This document shows, in pieces, positions 58,831-64,000 of a stretch of 64,000 nucleotides of DNA. The DNA is taken from contig OW121741.1 of assembly GCA_933228675.1 (NCBI GenBank), forward strand, positions 15,316,123 to 15,380,122, given 5' to 3'. The DNA comes from Stomorhina lunata. Taxonomy: Eukaryota > Arthropoda > Insecta > Diptera > Rhiniidae. The notes under the pieces were generated by a model. The model was not told where the DNA came from and ran no database searches. It worked only from the letters and a program-made list of their open reading frames with translations. A program made the translations under genes and the position numbers. Position 1 is the stretch's first letter, and every line of letters starts with the position of its first letter.

Positions 58831-61800
58831 TGCAGAAATGTTAGTTTAGATTTCGCCATATGTTACTCTTAACTTCATTCACCTCAACTCCAATTGATTT
58901 TAAAATCTCCAGAAAACTTTCAGAGCAACTTTCCTTTTTAAATGGTTTATTACTTTCAGATACTTCATGCTACTCGAATTGAAATTTACCTCAACTCCAA
59001 GGTTCTCTATTTCAACTAATTTCTAATGGTTTTCCATCAAGTATCAATTTAGTTGTTGGTGGTGGTGGATGGTTTTGGCTGTTATTAATGCGGTACCGTG
59101 GCAGCTGCAGTTGTTGCTGATAGACGTTGGCAAACATAAATTTTGCGGTTATCGCTTGTATTGATTTAAAGTATTTGGCGTTTGTGAAACTTAAACCACA
59201 ATTATAGCGCAAGAAGCCGTGCTACTTAGTTCAAATAGATTGAAGCTTATTAATTATTCATAAATAAAGCTTTGGGTAATTAGTGTAATAGAAAAGTGAT
59301 TGATTTTTTTTTTATGGCTATAGGGGGGAGGGTGAGTATTAATGTTTGGAAAAAGGGAGTGGAAATTTTAAAGGTGGGAAGAGAAGGGAAAGGGTATTAG
59401 ATTGTAAGCCATAACATTTGTGAGAGCTTTTTTTTCAAATATTTAGGAAGATTTTTCAAAATTATATAAAAGTGGCAGCTTGTTTAGTGTAGAAATAATT
59501 TAATTCTGTTTTCCGAATTTTGGCCAACTTTGGTTATTGTTACTGTGACCTATATACTGCAACTGGGGGAAGCCAATGAAATGTTTTATGTTAGATTCCC
59601 TGTTAAGACTATGGACTTCGTAGTTTAAGTGAAACTGGTTAACAGACTGCCAAACTAATCTTATCTTGATATCACTTAAGTCTTGTTTTTAACAATTTAT
59701 TTCTGTAAAATAACTAAAATTTCTTTAATTAATTTGTCAATTCCATTTATGAATATGCAAATGTAAATATTTTCTTGCTCCAACTGCTTACTTATGCATT
59801 TTAAATTCAATTTCAATTAATATTAATCCCTAGAAGTATTGATTTAATTCTATAATTTTATTCATTTAAACTATTCCTAGTTAATTTTAAGTTTATTTCT
59901 ATATTTAAATCTACTTTCACATACATACACATACACACACATACACACACACACACAATCAACAACATCTGTTTAAGGCTTTTGGTTATAATAAACTTTA
60001 ACTTACTTTGATAACAACTAAGATATTAGTTTAACTACAGTTTATATATCGACTAATAAAACCATCTTAACACCAATTAAGTTACAAATTATAATTGTTT
60101 TCATAGTAAACAAAATTCTTTTCCTCCCCTCCTTACACCCTCTTCAGTAGAGTTAGTTCTATGAGTAGTATTAGGAAAACTCCTTCGGTACTTAAAATAA
60201 ATATCAAAATCAATAATGATTATAATCACATACACTCACATACACACAAATACATGCTTTAAGATGTATCGTTTTACTTATGCATTAACAAGAAACTAAC
60301 AAATAAGTAAATTTATCTTAACAACATGTACACCTTAAAATAATAACGATAAAAGGTAGGTAACAGAGGAACAGGAAATAATTCTAACAAAAATTTATAT
60401 GTCAAATGTGAAGAGTTAGAACTTAAGGACTTTATTTAGTATTAGTATTAGCTTTGTCTCAGTGAGTGCAACTTAAAATCTTGTTGTAAATATCTTGTGT
60501 CCCACTGTTTAAACATTTATGCATGTATTTACTTAGTACATGCATTTTGGTCAGGTTAAATATAACTACTACTTCTACTTGTTCTACTAAATACTAAATA
60601 TAAGGATAAATACGCACATACAAATACAGTTACACATATTTAAACCTTCAAATGTATCCAAAATACGAACACACACATTTAAGTTGAAACTAAGACAAAA
60701 CTCTTTAGTATCATATATCGTTATAAGTACGTACTACAAGTAAATATGAAGTACATAGTAACTGGTACTAAGATTAACGAGGGTCGCAGGAATTTCGATA
60801 TGAGTAACAATTTTAAGAAATATTATTGCATACTTATAGGATGTCTATCATAAGTTTATTTTAATATTTTGATTTTTATTATGGTTGTATTTTTATGGGT
60901 GATTTTATTCTTTATTCTTTTTGTCCTTCACTCCTTCATTAGTATTAGAATATTAGAAGATTCAATTATAATGGTGGTGTTGGTGCTGATGGCTGTTGTA
61001 TGTGTTTTACTCTATAGGTAGAGTTACAAGTAACTAGTAAAACCACAAATTAAATTTAATACCTTAAAGATCATTTTACTAATACTTAAAATGCAAACGA
61101 TGTTGAGAATGCAAAACCTATGAAAATCGTAAATATGTATATGAATAAATGTGTGTATGTATAATTCTTTATATATTAGAAGAAGTTTTGTAAGTGTATG
61201 TTTAAGTAATCTTAAACAAATACATGCAATAAACATAAACGCTGTACATGAAATAGAGAAGATTCAAGGGGTCTATTTGTACTTTTAGTGGAGTACCAAG
61301 GTATTTTTTGGATCAGATTGTCTTTTGGATCAGAATAGGTTTATGTATAGAACAGAAATGTCTACACTTTGAACAGTTCATGGAAGTCTTAGGACTTTTT
61401 TATATATAGAGGCATTTGCCAGCTGTTTTTGAATAAATTGGTACTTTTTACTTTATCAATCCCTTTTCGTTTATCCTTTTTTACTTCTACAACATTTTCC
61501 CTCTCAATTTATTTGAGTCCTTTTAATAAAGTGTTAAGTTTCTAATACAAATTCGTATACTTATTAGTTCTATGTGTGTATTTGAGTCCTTTAAACTATT
61601 TTGTTGCTTCTAATACAAACGTAAGCATGCTTGCGTGTGCTTGTCCGTGCATGTACACATTTTATGTACATTTTGTAGATTGTATTGCAGAGATAAATGT
61701 AAATTAATTAGTCAAAGCTTTTGTTGCACAAGTGCATTTGATTGTTTTTTAAGACCATTCAAAGGATTATGTTATTAAATTGGTATTTCCATCTTATGTT

Positions 61801-62110
61801 TGTGTAGATATTCCTTTTTTTTCGTAAATTTATTACATTCAATAGAATTTGTCTTTAGTTTGAAAATGCTGTAAAATGGTTTTTAAAATATTTTAGATTT
61901 TTTTTTGCTAATGATGTTTAAATTCTAAAATGTGCACAAAAATTCTGGTATTTATTTCAATTAAGGATTTTTTCTTGAAGAAGAAAAAAATGCTGTTTAT
62001 ATAAAATAATACTTTTATCTTTGGGAAAGTATAAAGGATTTTAAGTTAGAAAATATTTCTTGTTAGACTTAAAAATTTTATATTAGAAAATTTATTAGTA
62101 AAAAAAATAA
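58831..62110. other. Non-coding interval with CA-rich microsatellites
   Basis: 3.3 kb of unique AT-rich DNA. A mixed patch at 59,040-59,150 contains GGTGGTGGTGG and GCAGCTGCAGTTGTTGCTG and could be regulatory. (CA)n-like tracts lie at about 59,920-59,957 and 60,225-60,250. Short frames here have no recognisable protein features. Confidence 0.5.
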
Positions 62111-63135
62111 AATTTGTTTATAGAAAAACTTGAATTTTTCTATAGAAAAACTTGAATTTTTCTATAGAAAAACTTGAATTTTTCTATAGAAAAACTTGAA
62201 TTTTTCTATAGAAAAACTTGAATTTTTCTATAGAAAAACTTGAATTTTTCTATAGAAAAACTTGAATTTTTCTATAGAAAAACTTGAATTTTTCTATAGA
62301 AAAACTTGAATTTTTCTATAGAAAAACTTGAATTTTTCTATAGAAAAACTTGAATTTTTCTATAGAAAAACTTGAATTTTTCTATAAAAAAACTTGAATT
62401 TTTCTATAGAAAAACTTGAATTTTTCTATAGAAAAACTTGAATTTTTCTAAAGAAAAACTTGAATTTTTCTATAGAAAAACTTGAATTTTTCTATAGAAA
62501 AACTTGAATTTTTCTATAGAAAAACTTGAATTTTTCTATAGAAAAACTTGAATTTTTCTATAGAAAAACTTGAATTTTTCTATAGAAAAACTTGAATTTT
62601 TCTATAGAAAAACTTGAATTTTTCTATAGAAAAACTTGAATTTTTCTATAGAAAAACTTGAATTTTTCTAAAGAAAAACTTGAATTTTTCTATAGAAAAA
62701 CTTGAATTTTTCTATAGAAAAACTTGAATTTTTCTATAGAAAAACTTGAATTTTTCTATAGAAAAACTTGAATTTTTCTATAGAAAAACTTGAATTTTTC
62801 TATAGAAAAACTTGAATTTTTCTATAGAAAAACTTGAATTTTTCTATAGAAAAACTTGAATTTTTCTATAGAAAAACTTGAATTTTTCTATAGAAAAACT
62901 TGAATTTTTCTATAGAAAAACTTGAATTTTTCTATAGAAAAACTTGAATTTTTCTATAGAAAAACTTGAATTTTTCTATAGAAAAACTTGAATTTTTCTA
63001 TAGAAAAACTTGAATTTTTCTATAGAAAAACTTGAATTTTTCTATAGAAAAACTTGAATTTTTCTATAGAAAAACTTGAATTTTTCTACAGAAAAACTTG
63101 AATTTTTCTATAGAAAAACTTGAATTTTTCTATAG
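62111..63135. repeat. 22-bp minisatellite (CTATAGAAAAACTTGAATTT type)
   Basis: About 46 nearly identical 22-bp units: TTTTTCTATAGAAAAACTTG plus AA. Only rare variants occur (CTATAAAA, CTAAAG, CTACAG). It changes abruptly into a 21-bp array at about 63,135. Confidence 0.97.
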
Positions 63136-64000
63136 AAAAACTTACTTTTTCTATAGAAAAACTTACTTTTTCTATAGAAAAACTTACTTTTTCTATAGAA
63201 AAACTTACTTTTTCTATAGAAAAACTTACTTTTTCTATAGAAAAACTTACTTTTTCTATAGAAAAACTTACTTTTTCTATAGAAAAACTTACTTTTTCTA
63301 TAGAAAAACTTACTTTTTCTATAGAAAAACTTACTTTTTCTATAGAAAAACTTACTTTTTCTATAGAAAAACTTACTTTTTCTATAGAAAAACTTACTTT
63401 TTCTATAGAAAAACTTACTTTTTCTATAGAAAAACTTACTTTTTCTATAGAAAAACTTACTTTTTCTATAGAAAAACTTACTTTTTCTATAGAAAAACTT
63501 ACTTTTTCTATAGAAAAACTTACTTTTTCTATAGAAAAACTTACTTTTTCTATAGAAAAACTTACTTTTTCTATAGAAAAACTTACTTTTTCTATAGAAA
63601 AACTTACTTTTTCTATAGAAAAACTTACTTTTTCTATAGAAAAACCTACATTTTCTATAGAAAAACCTACATTTTCTATAGAAAAACTTACTTTTTCTAT
63701 AGAAAAACTTACTTTTTCTATAGAAAAACTTACTTTTTCTATAGAAAAAAACTTACTTTTTCTATAGAAAAACTTACTTTTTCTATAGAAAAACTTACTT
63801 TTTCTATAGAAAAACTTACTTTTTCTATAGAAAAACTTACTTTTTCTATAGAAAAACTTACTTTTTCTATAGAAAAACTTACTTTTTCTATAGAAAAACT
63901 TACTTTTTCTATAGAAAAACTTACTTTTTCTATAGAAAAACTTACTTTTTCTATAGAAAAACTTACTTTTTCTATAGAAAAACTTACTTTTTCTATAGAA
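63136..64000. repeat. 21-bp minisatellite (CTATAGAAAAACTTACTTT type), runs off window end
   Basis: At least 41 units of 21 bp, TTTTTCTATAGAAAAACTTAC, continuing past 64,000. Because 21 is a multiple of three, it leaves a long plus-strand frame (63,120-63,767) of a repeating FSIEKLT heptad. A 1-2 base slip near 63,745 breaks it. This is a repeat artefact, not a gene. Confidence 0.97.

Noticed and set aside
63120..63767. 215-codon plus-strand frame of FSIEKLT heptads
   Set aside because: It is the read-through of a 21-bp satellite. It starts and stops with unit-length changes, not gene signals.

Overview
This window looks like nuclear DNA from a fly, probably a calyptrate (blowfly-like) dipteran. 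The genes have short GT-AG introns of about 50-75 nt, the encoded proteins are most like dipteran homologues, the DNA is very AT-rich, and one dispersed element resembles the dipteran mini-me family. The species assignment is an inference. No rRNA, tRNA, CRISPR array or prokaryotic feature was found.

Gene-bearing part (1-24,900). In order: the 3' end of a gamma-tubulin gene (+); an intact, intronless Arpc4 (+); WDR79/TCAB1 (WRAP53), a six-exon gene (-); a three-exon gene (-) that fuses a THAP zinc finger to a gamma-butyrobetaine/trimethyllysine-dioxygenase-like domain whose metal-binding residues appear lost; a two-exon gene (-) encoding only the tail and start of the linker of an axonemal-type dynein heavy chain, with no room for the motor; tectonic (tctn, -) and B9d2 (-), whose coding regions lie 6 nt apart on the same strand like a dicistronic unit, with a palindromic X-box 153 bp upstream; a zone of decayed tandem duplications and transposon debris; and a TSSK-family kinase (+). 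B9d2 and tectonic belong to the same ciliary transition-zone complex. The dynein tail and the TSSK-like kinase also point to cilia or sperm flagella, so the middle of the window is a small neighbourhood of cilium/sperm genes.

Repeat-dominated part (24,900-64,000). I see no convincing gene here. It is a chain of tandem arrays separated by 0.6-3 kb of AT-rich unique DNA. Most arrays have 28-32 bp units and carry the palindrome TTTTCTATAGAAAA or a close relative. Others have 11, 12, 21 or 22 bp units. There is also a roughly 177 bp satellite built around the palindrome GCGCAAATTTGCGC, and one mini-me-like element with (TA)n and (GACA)n tracts. Similar arrays fill the long introns of tctn and of the THAP fusion gene and the spacers between the first genes.

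Exon coordinates were worked out by hand from splice consensus, reading phase and remembered homologous proteins. Functional calls rest on recognised family motifs, not on database searches.
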